From Zelopaecilomyces penicillatus (taxonomy: Eukaryota; Ascomycota; Sordariomycetes; Hypocreales; Pseudodiploosporaceae), in NCBI GenBank assembly GCA_005765155.1, contig VCCP01000008.1:806001-870000 (forward strand): a stretch of DNA of 64,000 nucleotides. The letters are read 5' to 3'. A program made the translations under genes and the position numbers. Below are positions 10,598 to 21,875 of this stretch, in pieces; position 1 is the stretch's first letter; the number at the start of each line of letters is the position of its first letter. The notes under the pieces were generated by a model. It was not told the DNA's origin, made no database searches, and worked only from the letters and a program-made list of their open reading frames with translations.

Positions 10598-11401
10598 TCA
10601 AAGAGCCAGCGGCAACCCAAGCTTGACTTGGAAAATGCTCGTAATCACTGCCCCAGTCACCACCGTATTCCTACATTGAATGCTAGTAATGGCAAAAAGG
10701 TAAGGTTCTATTCCATACAAAACAGGGTTCAATAATGTATTATCAGCGTTCCTCCTGTCTTTGATGAACCGGAAATGGACAGAGAGATATTCCTCCACAT
10801 TGTCGTTCATAATTTGCATTTGTAGACTGTCGTTCCACTGCGAGGTATCAAGGCCATCTGTAAGTATCGGCACCACGGGCAGAGTAGTCGCCATATCAAA
10901 CGGTATGTCGCTGGCGTCAATCTGGAGGACAATGCTCCAAGCTTGCCCGTTACTAAGCTCCTGACTAAACTCAGGCGTGTATGGCATTGTAGCGGTGATG
11001 GGCGTGTACGACCCAAGGTACTGCTCTGAATCGCCTCCAGTCGAAAAGCGAATGGTTGTTACACTCGGATTTGGCAGCTGGGGTAATCTGACGTGCTGGT
11101 AGTCGGACTGGTCCTGTCTCTCTTCGCAGTTTATAAATCCTCCCGGTGATACAAACTCCATGACGGGTACTTCTCCAATAAGTGGATTCGCTTCAGAGCC
11201 TGTAGAGTAGATGCGCACACAGGATTCTACCCGAGTATAGGCATAGCCTAGCCGAGTCTCGACGACTGTGTGTCTCCAATCTCGTTCCGACGTGTGGTGT
11301 GGATCGCTCATATTCATCCAGATAGGTCCGCGTGTCCTTAGGCTCTTAAGCTCATTACTGCGCAAAGAGCATCCGTTTTCATCAACAATTAGAACTGACA
11401 T
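10598..11401 (-). CDS. Hypothetical protein, 267 aa
   Basis: A single open frame of 267 codons from ATG 11401 to the stop at 10598. I do not recognise the family. The composition is that of a soluble globular protein: mixed charges, many aromatic and proline residues, five cysteines, no signal peptide and no clear membrane segment (the C-terminal VTGAVITSIFQVKLGLPLAL is mildly hydrophobic). The first third is rich in Arg, Asp and Glu; the middle contains repeated short proline/threonine stretches. The ATG is preceded by TCGAC, an unremarkable context. It could be one exon of a longer gene, but there is a stop in frame upstream and no splice acceptor was convincing. It is convergent with the PAN-like gene and co-oriented with the P450 690 bases upstream of it. 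Confidence 0.55.
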   Translation of the reverse strand: MSVLIVDENGCSLRSNELKSLRTRGPIWMNMSDPHHTSERDWRHTVVETRLGYAYTRVESCVRIYSTGSEANPLIGEVPVMEFVSPGGFINCEERQDQSDYQHVRLPQLPNPSVTTIRFSTGGDSEQYLGSYTPITATMPYTPEFSQELSNGQAWSIVLQIDASDIPFDMATTLPVVPILTDGLDTSQWNDSLQMQIMNDNVEEYLSVHFRFIKDRRNADNTLLNPVLYGIEPYLFAITSIQCRNTVVTGAVITSIFQVKLGLPLAL

Positions 11402-12092
11402 GTCGAGTGTGGTAGATGGTATTTTCTGTGGTAGAGTTTGGCAGTCCAGTTGTCGTTTCGGAAGGGGTTGAGTTGACAGTGAGCTGTAAGCTATGAGTGT
11501 TGATTGATGTGTTGCTTGTCAAGCCACTGCAGAGGAGAAACCCGAGTTCGGATATTTATATATAAATACTCTATAGCATAATCTCGCAGTTCATATCTAC
11601 GACTGCTCGTCTTGCTCATTGTTCGCTTAGCGGTCAGACCTTTGAGAAATAATCACTCAATTTATCAATCCTATTGCTCTGAATCACTGTTGCTGAGTAG
11701 ATAATTATGATAGGGGATTAATCTCAACAGATTCAAATGTCATCTGCAATTGCTTGTGGTAAGAACAGCGCACGTATCGCTATTTCTCGACATTTTTTTA
11801 ATGTGACGGCATGAGATAAATCATGTCTCGTGCAGGAATTCAGCAGTTCTATTAAGAAAACGTCTCATTCGGATGAAAATGAGAATTTAGCCGTCAAACC
11901 CGAATGACCATTCATGCCAGATGGAATATAGTGTGATCGTCCCGTGTCGCCAAATGATACTATCGAAGGCTTCATGTAGCCTCACTCACATCAATCTCAC
12001 CAATCGTTCAAGCTATGCGTTGTGCAGAAGCATCATCATCATTTATTTCGATTCATTTCTCATAAATAAAAGGTAAAAGGTTCTCAGTAATA
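11402..12092. other. Intergenic region between P450 3' end and unknown gene
   Basis: The 691 bases hold the promoter side of the minus-strand unknown gene and the 3' flank of the P450. A minus-strand TATA-like stretch (TATATATAAATA on the plus strand, about 11556-11567) lies about 155 bases upstream of the unknown gene's ATG. No coding potential was seen. Confidence 0.45.
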
Positions 12093-13827
12093 TTACAGAT
12101 CCTTCGTTCTCTCCTCCGCTGCCGCTATCCACTCACACAGCTTAGCCTCAGATCGCGGCTTCAAGCCAATCTTGAACGGCTTAGGATCCGTCGTCAGCGA
12201 TGTTGGCGTTGCGTTGCACTCGATAGCATCCATTATAGGCGTGAATTCTGGCTCTTTGCATGGCAAGATCTCAAATCCGGTAATGAGTCTGATGAAGGCA
12301 GTATATAGTTCGCGATTCGCTAGATGCGAACCCGCGCACATTCGGGAGCCTGCGCCGTAGGCATAATGCGGCGTGCCAACATCTGAATCTTCCATAAAGC
12401 GCTCCGGGATGAATTGATAGGGCATTTTGAAGCGGTCTTCGTCGTAGTCTGCGGAATACGCATTCTGTGTCATGATTAGTATGAGGCTTTTCTCCAGTTG
12501 AACGCTGAATGAAGAGGGTTGGCAAACCATGAAGAATGTTGTGCCTGCTGGGAAGACGGAGCCCTCATATGGGATATCTTTGATGTTTGTGCGAGGAAGA
12601 CAGATGGGAATGACAGTCCAATAACGAAGGCTCTCTTTGACCAGCGCAGTAACGTAGGGAACCTTTTCTTCAACAAGGCACTTCTCCCAGGCCTCGCCGT
12701 TTGGATACACTTCCTCAATCGCTTTGAGAGCTTTTGCCTGAACAGCCTGGCCTTCAGAGGTTGACAGGTGAGCCATTGCCATGATCAAATTTCCAGGAAC
12801 GGTATCCAAGCCAGCGGAGACCATGGTGAGGCAGATGGACTTTAATTCGGCTATAAAAAAAAATTTAGCTCATGTAACTTGCGCGAATGTATGATTATGT
12901 TGGGAATGCTTACCCTCATTTAGCTTTGCTTCAGGATCCTTGAGAATATTGCCAGTGATGCAGGGTTTGTCGGAACCGTTGGCAATTCGATCCTTGAGAT
13001 CGTTGAGCATGTCGGTCAGATACTTGTCTCGCCTCACTCTATACTCCTGAGCTTTCGTATTCGTCGAGCCAAAAAGTCGCATCATTGGGATATAGTCTTG
13101 CCAGTTGTTGCTCGTGGATCTAAAATTGGAAATCTCTCGCTCCACATGAGTAATTTCCTTTAGCAACTCGCTGTCGATGCCGCCGTCAATGCGAAATCCG
13201 TAGTTGAGGGTTAGAGATGTGTTGAGAGCAAAGCGCGCCATATGAGGGCTCGGATCGACATCCTCGCTGCCGTCTTTACAATCATGGAGAAGCTGCTTGA
13301 TGGCTGCCATGGACTCGAGATCCAGAATGGGCATGTATGACTGGACGGCGGGCCGGTTGAGAGCGGTGGCGGCAGCCTTGCGACGGCGCTTGCAGGACTC
13401 ATCCCATGGAGATGTGCCAATGGTAAAGCCTTGGGAGGTTGAAACGACGGAGTGAAAGGTGTGAAAGGTAGGGCGCGAGATGAGAGCGGACTGGTGAGTG
13501 ATCCAGAAATGCTTCACAGACTCGTATGAGTTGACAAAGATGACGCGCTGCAACAAGGGTTAGTCTCAACAGTCCACTATCTTCAATTCCACAGGGTGGT
13601 GTTGTTACTTTGGTGCCGAGACGAGTCTGAAAGACCGGCCCGTACTGAGCGGCCCATTTCTGAGCAACCCGCGCATGGTCGACGCCGAGCTGTAAAAGAT
13701 TTCCAAAGATGGGCACGCCGGGGATCTCGGGGATGCCCTTGATCTTGGCGGTATCGGTTGCGCTCACGAGGCGGACGACAAAGTAGACAACCGCGATGAG
13801 GGCGACGCCTAGGATTTGATACGACAT
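12093..13827 (-). CDS. Cytochrome P450, CYP504-like (phenylacetate hydroxylase type)
   Basis: Four exons on the minus strand: 13827-13609, 13547-12914, 12850-12528 and 12464-12093, giving 515 residues. The introns (61, 63 and 63 nt) have GT...AG ends, and splicing restores the alignment at each junction. P450 marks: an N-terminal membrane anchor (about residues 4-21); proline-rich IPEIPGVPIFGN at the hinge; I-helix AGLDT (297-301); K-helix E357-x-x-R360; PERF-like FIPERF; and the haem loop YAYGAGSRMCAG with Cys435. The stretch GTPHYAYGAGSRMCAGSH resembles what I recall of CYP504 enzymes, which hydroxylate phenylacetate or 3-hydroxyphenylacetate in the homogentisate route, on the ER face. The substrate remains an inference. 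The third intron (12465-12527) is a multiple of three with no stop, so a retained-intron product would stay in frame. No pathway partner lies nearby. Confidence 0.88.
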
Positions 13828-14796
13828 GACTACGGGGCAGCAACAAGAGCAGCACGAGGTTGAGAAGTGGTCACTTTAAACTCCGTGTGTTGAGCAGTAG
13901 TAAGTAGGATTAAGAAGTAGCAGAAGCAGAAGCACCCTGGCGCATATTTATGACTGCCGGATATGTCCAAGCACACACACACACATAGCACTTGCATAAC
14001 GTCTACAAGACGCCGTTGTTTGCGGTGTTTCCGTTTCCGTACTGCACTGTACCACAACCAATTTGCTTGGTGCGCAAGTTCTTCAAATCCAGCGACGGCG
14101 ATTCGACGATGGCTGTTTGCTGGGAGCCCACTCTGTGAGCTAGACTCTGTGAGCTGCTCTGTGAAGCCACAACGTGAGGGGCAAAGATGCATCCCCGTTG
14201 TTAGGCGCAAGGCGGGGGAAAGCATGCAGGTCTTCCGCTATTCCGGCCGCGTCCCGTTCCGATTCCGATTCCGAATGCCCCCACCCTCAGCGATCATGAT
14301 GACGACGGGGCTCAGAAAGGTGTCCATCTCATGCAGATGCGCTTTTAAGAAAGTGAGAGTTTAAAGGTGATTGAGATAAGAAAATGCCTTGTTTGCAGGT
14401 TCTCCTGTTGGTCTGATGCAGGCACACAACTGGATCCGTTGGAGCGATAAGACATTCAACTGCTCAACCTTTCCATTCATTCTATCACGTATGAGATGCA
14501 GTCCAGATTGAACGAGTCAGATAGTCGTCAGGTATCATTTCTATGCTCTATAATATACACCAGTTCTCTGTGTCCGTAAACTGCTCTGTTCTAACCAAAC
14601 AATATCCAATCATTATTCATTGCTCATATATCATTCAGATCATTCGAATCATAAAAATCGTTACAAACGCCGCAGACAACAAATTTAAACATGAAAAGTG
14701 AAAAGTAGAGGAGAGGAAAGAGAGAAAGAAAGAAGAAAAGATAAGCATATCGACAGCAGATGGCAAAGCCAATCTACTGCCATGAACACAAACCCT
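13828..14796. other. P450 promoter and GH16 3' flank
   Basis: The stretch lies between the P450 start and the GH16 stop, both genes on the minus strand. It contains a CA dinucleotide run (about 13972-13985) and A/G-rich sequence just downstream of GH16 (about 14695-14745). The frames across it are short, overlapping and without motif. Confidence 0.45.
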
Positions 14797-15741
14797 TTAG
14801 GCAAACACGGCCACATAGTCCACCTCCATTGCCGACCCTTGGCCGCCGAGAGTCTCTCGTGTCGGCGTCTTTTGGCCGGCAATGGCATCTGGGAGCGAGC
14901 CGCCAACGGCCACGTTGAGCAGCAGCATCTTCTTATCTCCAGCCATGGCGCTCCACGCTGCGGCATTACCAACGTCGGATTCCTTCAGAGTCCATCGCAG
15001 TTGACCGTCAACGAACCAGCTCATAGTCTCCTCGGCCAAAGCTGATCCAACTCGTCTATCGACCTCCCACGCCAGAGTGTGCCACACGCCTCGCTGAAAC
15101 ATGTTTGGAGCACTGGCGATACCTGTGGATTCTCTACACGGCCCACCGGGTGTGACACCGCAGTGAACGACATGTCGCGCCTGTGACTCCCCGTTGACAG
15201 ATTCCAAGATATCAATCTCGCCAATGCCAGGCCAGTTTGTATAGTTGCCCCGATATGCGGCCCCAAGTGCCCAGAACGCAGGCCAGATGCCAAACTGCGA
15301 CGACGGTGCGTTGGCTCCCAGCTTGATCTTGGCCTCAATCCGCAAACGCGTGCCCGGCTCAGCGCAAAAGTCCCAGGGAGCTTTCGACTCCAGCCGCGCA
15401 GACGTCCAAGTCCCATCTTGGCCGCGGATCGGGGTAATTCGTAACTTGTGGTCCGATGTGATGGCAATGTTGGGAGAGTGGCTGGTGTAAGTCTCCAACT
15501 CGCCGGTACCCCAATGCGCAGGCCCTCCGGCATCACGGGTGCCAGCAGCAATATTCCACATCCACGAAGCGGGAAGTCCGCCAATTGGTCTGTCTGTGAA
15601 GTCGTCGTAGAAGAGGAACTTTTTGAATCCTTGGGGCTTGACGACTGCGGTAATGTCCCGGCGGGAGTTGGGAGCAGCAACCAAGCCTTGGGCGCATTGG
15701 AACCACAGTAAGTGGAGGATGAAAGAGCTCCGAAGTTGCAT
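14797..15741 (-). CDS. Secreted GH16 family endo-beta-glucanase
   Basis: Intronless, 314 residues, close to the usual size of a single-domain fungal GH16 enzyme. The first 23 residues (hydrophobic LHLLWFQCAQGLVAA) form a secretion signal. The family signature is GEIDILE at 174-180, with E175 as nucleophile, D177 between, and E180 as acid/base. FGIWPAFWALG (150-160) just before it is the typical substrate-cleft strand. One glycosylation sequon (NYT, 166-168) is visible. The family hydrolyses beta-1,3 or mixed beta-1,3/1,4-glucans; with the EIDILE form, a laminarinase-like role in cell-wall remodelling or mycoparasitic attack on other fungi is likely. No GPI tail or binding module follows. It is the next gene upstream of the P450 on the same strand, with no functional tie evident. 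Confidence 0.9.
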   Translation of the reverse strand: MQLRSSFILHLLWFQCAQGLVAAPNSRRDITAVVKPQGFKKFLFYDDFTDRPIGGLPASWMWNIAAGTRDAGGPAHWGTGELETYTSHSPNIAITSDHKLRITPIRGQDGTWTSARLESKAPWDFCAEPGTRLRIEAKIKLGANAPSSQFGIWPAFWALGAAYRGNYTNWPGIGEIDILESVNGESQARHVVHCGVTPGGPCRESTGIASAPNMFQRGVWHTLAWEVDRRVGSALAEETMSWFVDGQLRWTLKESDVGNAAAWSAMAGDKKMLLLNVAVGGSLPDAIAGQKTPTRETLGGQGSAMEVDYVAVFA

Positions 15742-18643
15742 TTTGAAAAGTCTGAAAAAGTAGTTGTGTAATAGTAGATAGAGACTAATCGTTTGAGATG
15801 TTCAGGTAGTCGTCGTAGGTGTTTTTCTTGGTGAGTAGGTAATAGCGATGAAGATGTTTATCAACTTGAATGGATGGACTCGGCCACTTTTAAAGGAAGC
15901 AATGCTCCAACACATCCATCAATTCAAGATAACTCCCAGCATCACCACGATGCTCAGCCACCCAACTTTGCCATTCTCCCTTTACAAAATCCCAGATAAT
16001 GCACGAGGCGAAGAAAGGGATCTTCAACTGACGGGATGGCGCGAAAGAGCGACAAAAACGCTCAGTGCAATGTATTTTTTGCTCATATTCCTCAAGCGCC
16101 ATCTGAAATATTGCAAGGTGGACAAGGTCAAGGGAGTTGGGTCACCATTTCAACCACCTCGCCCGGCCACCCAAAAATGCCCTGACCTTGTCTCGCCCTT
16201 GAATCTTGAGCAAGTCGCCATTTTTCATAGTGCACGCGTTACTAAGGGCAGCAAACTTGGCCTTCACAGACGGTACTCACTCGGATGCCTCACTCCACAA
16301 GAAGACGAACGGATTGCCGTGGCTAAAATCGGGAATTGAATCTGCGCAATCATTGTATTGCCATCGGTCAGTACTGCGGGTGACGGAAATAACGCCCTAT
16401 GATTGATTGTACGGGTTTACCATCAGATTTTCCCATGTAATTTCCACGGCTGATCATCCGCAAGTTCCAAGACACCCAGATGAGCAAACATCGGCAAATA
16501 CTAAGCAAATGAAATCACCAGTAATAATGTTTAACCAAAAAGCAACGACCGTTTACAAACTATTGACAAAAAGTCTGTCAATTCTCATAAGGCGTAGGCA
16601 GGTAATACTGCAAGCTGCACTCGCTCATCACGGTCAGCATGAGACATATTATGGTTGGCCAGCCAAAGCAAAAAGTGAGACACCAGCCCTTGATAAGTGT
16701 CGCCACTTTGCCCAGGGCCGCAGATAGACAGTATTCAAGCATCTTAGTCGTTTCGCTTGCAGATTTAGTCATGTTGGCTTCTGACGTGGTTGCTTTCATC
16801 CGTTCAAAGATCTCATCTCAACTCAATGGCATCATGGTTGGTGGTCGCGTCATCACGATGCCCTCCCACGCGCCACCGAGTGTGTTGGGGACCCAGCTTC
16901 ACTTACGTCCGGAGTATCTAAACCCGAGCAGGCCCCAGTCAAAATGCATGGGCACACACATGCATAGCTGTACAACTATGTATAGGTGTACACATAATAG
17001 ACGTTCGCATGGGTGTGAGCATGGAATTACTATACCTGGTCCATGTACCCTCAGACCGAGGAACAAAGTTACAAAGCCCCCCCCCCCTCCTCTGTTCATG
17101 TGGAGCAATCAGCAGCCACATCGTGGGGTTTGGTATTTGATACACAGTCAAAACGCAGTCAGATTTTGGGCGTGTAAAGTTGCACAACAACGCTTTTGAT
17201 TCAGCCCCCTTGGCCGTGAACCACACACAAGAGACATAAAAAACGTAAAGGTTGCGTTGTCGTTTATATTAGTATCACGGCCACACACAGACACATATTC
17301 ACACACACACACACAGCGCAAATGAAAGAATCTGACAAGACGGTGGCGGCATAGAGCTCGTACGAGAGCCAATCGGCCAGATTAGAAGATGCAATCTGAC
17401 AGCCCACCTTGCAATAACCGTGTATCCATCCGTACATAGTAGGTAATTTACAACAATTGCAACGTGCTATGTACATACTCTAGCTTAGTATCTATTACTA
17501 GCCCCCCCCCCCCCCAGCCGCCGATCGTCGTAAAAATCCAGGAACTCACAAACGCAAGAAAGCCTGGCCTGGCCTCCAGTCGCAAGCTGTGCCAGAACGG
17601 ACCAGCCTTGCATGTCTTGGCTGGAAACTCGTAAAGAACTCTAGCCACACAGTACTCCGTACAAGGGAGGAGGAGGGTTCAAGGTTAAATAATGCACGCA
17701 CCGTTTTGCACGGATGGATTGAACTGCTAGTTATGCACAATACAGTACATACATGTCAATGCTGTATTGGATGAAACACTCGTGGTCCAGGCGTTGGCGT
17801 TTGTGATTTCAATGCCATCCTTTTGGGTTGGGTCGACGAGGGTATCAAAGCAGACGATTTCAGGGTTATCTGCCCGAGCCAATAGTGTACAACCAAAATG
17901 TTCATTCTTATCTCTACGGACCCAGTTCCTGTTGATTTACCCTCAATTCCCATCATCCTCGGCAATCCATGAAATGCTTCCTGCTCCTCCTCTCCCCACT
18001 CTTCAGGCCAGCCAAATTATCTCGTATCCTTCCTTCTGTGCCTTTCGCAGCGCAATTTTAGACCGATACCAACCGAGCATCCTGCCAAGCCAGTATAGAC
18101 GAGGCAAGCAGGTTGCAATGAGTGCAAATTTGCTCAGAATCCCAGGAACAACACCACCCCAATACAAAGTAAAAGAGACCCGACACTGTGCTTCTAGATG
18201 ATGCAGGGGCCTTCGTTCGCTGGGTTTGGGGAGTAGAAACAGAACAACCCCCACCATCAACCACACGCAACCTATTCGGCGTGCGCGCGGGAGGGACTGC
18301 AAGGGCCCGAGTTGATGGACACAAACGATGCCCCATGCGGGTGCAGATATCCCAGGGGGTAGGCGTCAAATCACAGTTTCACAATACCTAAGCACATCGT
18401 ATTCCTTGGATTTGACCAGCGTTTCAATAAAAATGCATAATTCAGCATCAAAACTATCGCAACTACCTACATACATACATACATCATCTAAACTCCATGC
18501 CGCCCCATAAAACACACAAACATCCGCTGTTCCCCGTCAAAAATTGATGAACCTTAACAGACATATATAGCTACGACAGAAAAAAGAAACGCCATGTAAT
18601 AAATAATAACAGAAAAAATGACATCACACAGAAAACTGGTGCA
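15742..18643. other. 2.9-kb intergenic stretch with homopolymer and CA tracts
   Basis: It holds the GH16 promoter at the left and the 3' flank of the transcription factor at the right. Visible structures are C tracts at 17077-17087 and 17502-17515, CA-rich microsatellites at about 17282-17316, and a CATA run at about 18470-18483. Two frames of 163 and 186 codons on the plus strand look like chance: no motif, no signal peptide, and one ends in low-complexity proline from the C tract. Confidence 0.5.
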
Positions 18644-20634
18644 TCAGCTAACCTTCTTCATGCTTTTTGACGCCTCCTGATGCATAAAGTCATACCACCA
18701 AATCTTCTCCCTCTTCTCCTTTGGCTGGCCAACCTTGACAGGTTCCACCGACCGCTGTGACTTGGGGGACATGTCGGAATGCAAATCGTCCAAGAAACGG
18801 CCGACGTGGGTGCCCATGAACGGCTTGTTGAGCAAACTATACAGAGCTAGGGATTCTTCGCTCTGTTGACCCGGTTTCTCCGTCATGGCGAAGAATCTAA
18901 TGATCAAGGTCATGGGGAAGAGCGCGGAGCCGCTGGTGAAGAAGCCGGCTGATTCGTCAAAGAAGAGATGCACAGACCGGGCGATCTTGGATGCGTACAC
19001 CTTGGGGCTGATGATGGAGCTATAAGGGTTCTGTGGAGCTTGAACACTCCCCATCGGTTGTGTTTGTGCTGCGATGTTGGATACGCTCACATCTCGTGTT
19101 TGCGGTTTCCTAGAAATAGGCAGCATGGTAGAGTACAGCAGCAGGCAGACAACCCAGTAGAGGTTTGCCAAGTGCAGCAGGGCAAAGTCTGTATCAGTTA
19201 CGGGTCTTGGGAGATTCAAGCCCACGACGGTATAGTCATACTTTATAAGCAGGACGCCCAGTTCCTTTTTCCAGCTGTGGAGAGTAACTTCGGTAGCTCG
19301 GCAGCGGAGCAGGAGATCCTTGCGGAGATCCTCAGCCAACTCTTCATCTTGACAGGCTTGGAAGAGATCTAGGTCCTCCAACAGTCCAGGCAAGTCGTCC
19401 AAAATATCAAACAGCTTATCTTTCGGTGATTTTGTCCGATTGCGCCAGGGCAGCGTTCGCCATTCAGGCGTGCTAAAAGGAGACCGTGTCCGTTTTCCAA
19501 TTGATAACATCACCTAAAACAAAAACAAAAAAAATGAGCTGTTAGCTACCAACCAATAAATTCAGCTTCACATATAACCAAACCCCAGTCTATATGCCAA
19601 GACATTTTCGACAAGGGTATGGAGTGTGTGGTGGAGGAGCCCCCCGCAATCAGGCCACAATAACGACATGACAGAATGATGGGGGAAAGTTAAGGTACAT
19701 ACGGCAAGAATTCGACTATCAACAAACAGCTGATGCCCAGCCTCGGAGTTGATAGCGCCGGGGCCTTTGAGGAGAAATATAGCAATAGTGCCTTCGAGAT
19801 GCTTTCGCCAGCCATCAGCATAACCAAAGAAGAGCTGTCATACGCCACATGAAATGATTAGCTCCCGAAATTCCCCGGTCACATAACAATTAATAAAAAA
19901 TGGTGTATAGGCACATACCTCGTAGAGCTGCATCACTCTACCAGCTACAATGAGGCCATCACCCACGGCCCGCTGCGGCGATGCCAACGCTCTACCCATC
20001 TCCTGAATAGCCCGGTTGTAAGCCTGTAGCCCTTTGAAGCATAGCTGGCTGTTGTGGCTTTGCGCGCCCAGCATTGCGGCACTGAGGGCCACGGCAGTAT
20101 AACGAAGTGTTGCCTCCGAGTCATAGAAACTGGTTATGAGCTTGGTCCAGCCGTTGGGCGACAGATTGGAAGCTTGCGATGAGTAGGGGCGGCCGCAGGG
20201 GAACGATGCTGAACAGAACCGCCCGACGTATAGCTGCTCTCTTGCCGTCCTGGCCAGGGGCTCGTGCAGTATAATCGCATGGTTTCCCGATAGCTTCTTG
20301 GTATATCGAGCGGCCCAGGGCGCTGGCCGGCTGGCTGTCGACGCCTTTCCATCATGACCAATCGAGCCGTCGTCATTAAGCGCATCGCTCGCGCCGCTCG
20401 GTACGGTACTGTTCACCCATACCAGATTTCTCCCATAGCCTTCGCATTGAAGTCCGGCGCGCGCGCATTGGAAGCACGTCGGCGTGCGCTTATCACACTA
20501 TATATACAATATATCGTTTATCAGCGCAAAAGCCCGAGGGGCCATTCCACTCTCGTCCTTCCCTCGCAACGTACCCCTTTCTTCCGCTTGCGGCAAGTGA
20601 TGCATCCCTTTGACCTGCCAGGGACGCCGACCAT
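18644..20634 (-). CDS. Zn2Cys6 transcription factor
   Basis: Four exons on the minus strand: 20634-20575, 20497-19919, 19834-19703 and 19513-18644, for 546 residues. The first exon is only 20 codons and was found by its cysteines. Splicing at GTACGT (20574) and TATATAG (20498) completes a binuclear zinc cluster with C11, C14, C21, C28, C31 and C38, spacing C-x2-C-x6-C-x6-C-x2-C-x6-C, with basic RKRKK between. ARAGLQCEGYG follows, as in many fungal regulators. The rest, helical with repeated Leu (for example AGRVMQLYELFFGYADGW across exons 2-3), fits the fungal-specific regulatory domain, most likely the Fungal_trans_2 type. Introns are 77, 84 and 189 nt, all phase 0. The role is DNA-binding transcriptional control in the nucleus; targets are unknown. 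It is the nearest recognisable regulator to the peptide synthetase, about 9 kb away. Confidence 0.88.
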
Positions 20635-21272
20635 GATAACGGCTCGTATTCGGATGTTGCGTTGCAAGATCGCCCGGGGGAGCAAGAGGCGGGGGGGCTT
20701 GGGTTTCGGATTACGGGATAGCCGGGACGCGCCGGCCGTTGTCGACGGAGAACGTTACGAGGTATCCGGAGACGGAAGCGAATAGCAAGAGAGGAGGGGC
20801 AGCAGCCGAGAGACAAGCAGGCCAGCTCCCCACAGCGGGCCGACTTTGTTCCGATGGAGTGAGGTGACGAGAGGATATCGGTAGGGCACCCAAGGCACTT
20901 TGGCCCCTTGACACCTTGGCACCCACTGTATTACCTTTAGAGTGACAGGCGGGCAGGGGGCGTCAGCTTACAAGAGTATTCAACACGATTATACAAACAA
21001 TAATCGATCATAATTGAGCCAATTGAACCCAGTTATATCTTGAGTGTCCCTTGACACCACAGATGCTGTTGTTTGGGTCTTGTGGGAATACAAGATCTAT
21101 GTACTTGGACAAAGAGAGATGTGCATCAAATCAAAATCAAATCACGGTAAACACTAAACGCAAGATAGAGATTATTCAAATGTGAATTCCATTAAAAATT
21201 AGACCCCATGATATATGTACGCTTGAACTCCACATGTCTCATCAAAAAACTAGTAAACACAAAAGCAAATCC
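20635..21272. other. Transcription factor promoter / GPI gene 3' flank
   Basis: Both neighbours are on the minus strand, so this 638-base stretch carries the regulator's promoter and the 3' end of the GPI-protein gene. The left part is GC-rich with a short G run near 20692-20698. Frames of 107 codons or fewer overlap the first exon of the regulator in the wrong frame. Confidence 0.45.
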
Positions 21273-21875
21273 TTACAGGAACAGAGCCACCAGACCAACA
21301 CCGACGCCGGCGAGTAATACGCTAGGAGTCGTCATGGATCCCGCATTGCCGGAGCAGTCGTTCTCTTCTCCGGTTCCCGATGTTCCCTTCTTGCCCGTGC
21401 CCAACTTGCTCTTGCTCTTGCTCTTGCCTTTTCGGGCACAGAGTCGAGAGCCAGCCTGGCATTTACCATCGCTCGTGCATGTGTTGCCCGAGGCGCACCA
21501 GGTTCCGGCAGACGAACTGCAGCATTGGCTGCCAGATGGGATGCAGGTACTGCCGCAGGAAACCTTGCCAATGCCGCAGCCAGAAATGTTTGACGTGCAT
21601 GTCTTGCCAATAGGGCAGCAACCTCCAGCCTTGCAGGTGTACGAGAGGTCGCAATAGGAGCCGAGGCCGTTGTTGCAGCAAGTAGCTAGGATTGGGATGC
21701 AGCTGTCGTTGCATGCCTTTTTGCCAGTGGCACAGGTGACGGCAACGCTGAGGGGGGACGAGCCGACTCCGGGGAGAATAATGTCTTTGCGGGGAGCAGG
21801 AGCAGAGCTCATGCCGATCAAGTCATGTGCGGCCACGAGGCTGACGGCCGAGAGGAGGAGAGGTAGAGACAACAT
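21273..21875 (-). CDS. GPI-anchored cysteine-rich cell-surface protein
   Basis: Intronless, 200 residues. It starts with a secretion signal (MLSLPLLLSAVSLVAAHD) and ends with a hydrophobic tail (SVLLAGVGVGLVALFL) preceded by small residues (SGNAGS), the pattern of a GPI anchor. The middle is cysteine-rich: CATGKKACNDSCIPI, a CCNNGLGSYC cluster, CKAGGCCPIGKTC, CGIGKVSCGSTC, and CCSSSAGTWC. The paired-Cys, Gly-rich spacing suggests several small disulfide-bonded knots. A basic linker of Lys-Ser repeats (GKSKSKSKLG) separates the Cys region from the tail. The protein should sit on the plasma membrane or wall. No enzymatic motif is present; families of this shape are often described as surface or host-interaction proteins in fungi, which here is only an analogy. 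Confidence 0.8.
   Translation of the reverse strand: MLSLPLLLSAVSLVAAHDLIGMSSAPAPRKDIILPGVGSSPLSVAVTCATGKKACNDSCIPILATCCNNGLGSYCDLSYTCKAGGCCPIGKTCTSNISGCGIGKVSCGSTCIPSGSQCCSSSAGTWCASGNTCTSDGKCQAGSRLCARKGKSKSKSKLGTGKKGTSGTGEENDCSGNAGSMTTPSVLLAGVGVGLVALFL

Noticed and set aside
13965..13990. CA repeats suspected as part of a CRISPR-like or tandem array
   Set aside because: Simple microsatellite without spacers; ordinary in fungal intergenic DNA.
15848..17199. Plus-strand frames of 163 and 186 codons
   Set aside because: No recognisable motif, and the second is low-complexity through a C tract. They lie where the GH16 promoter and regulator 3' flank are expected.
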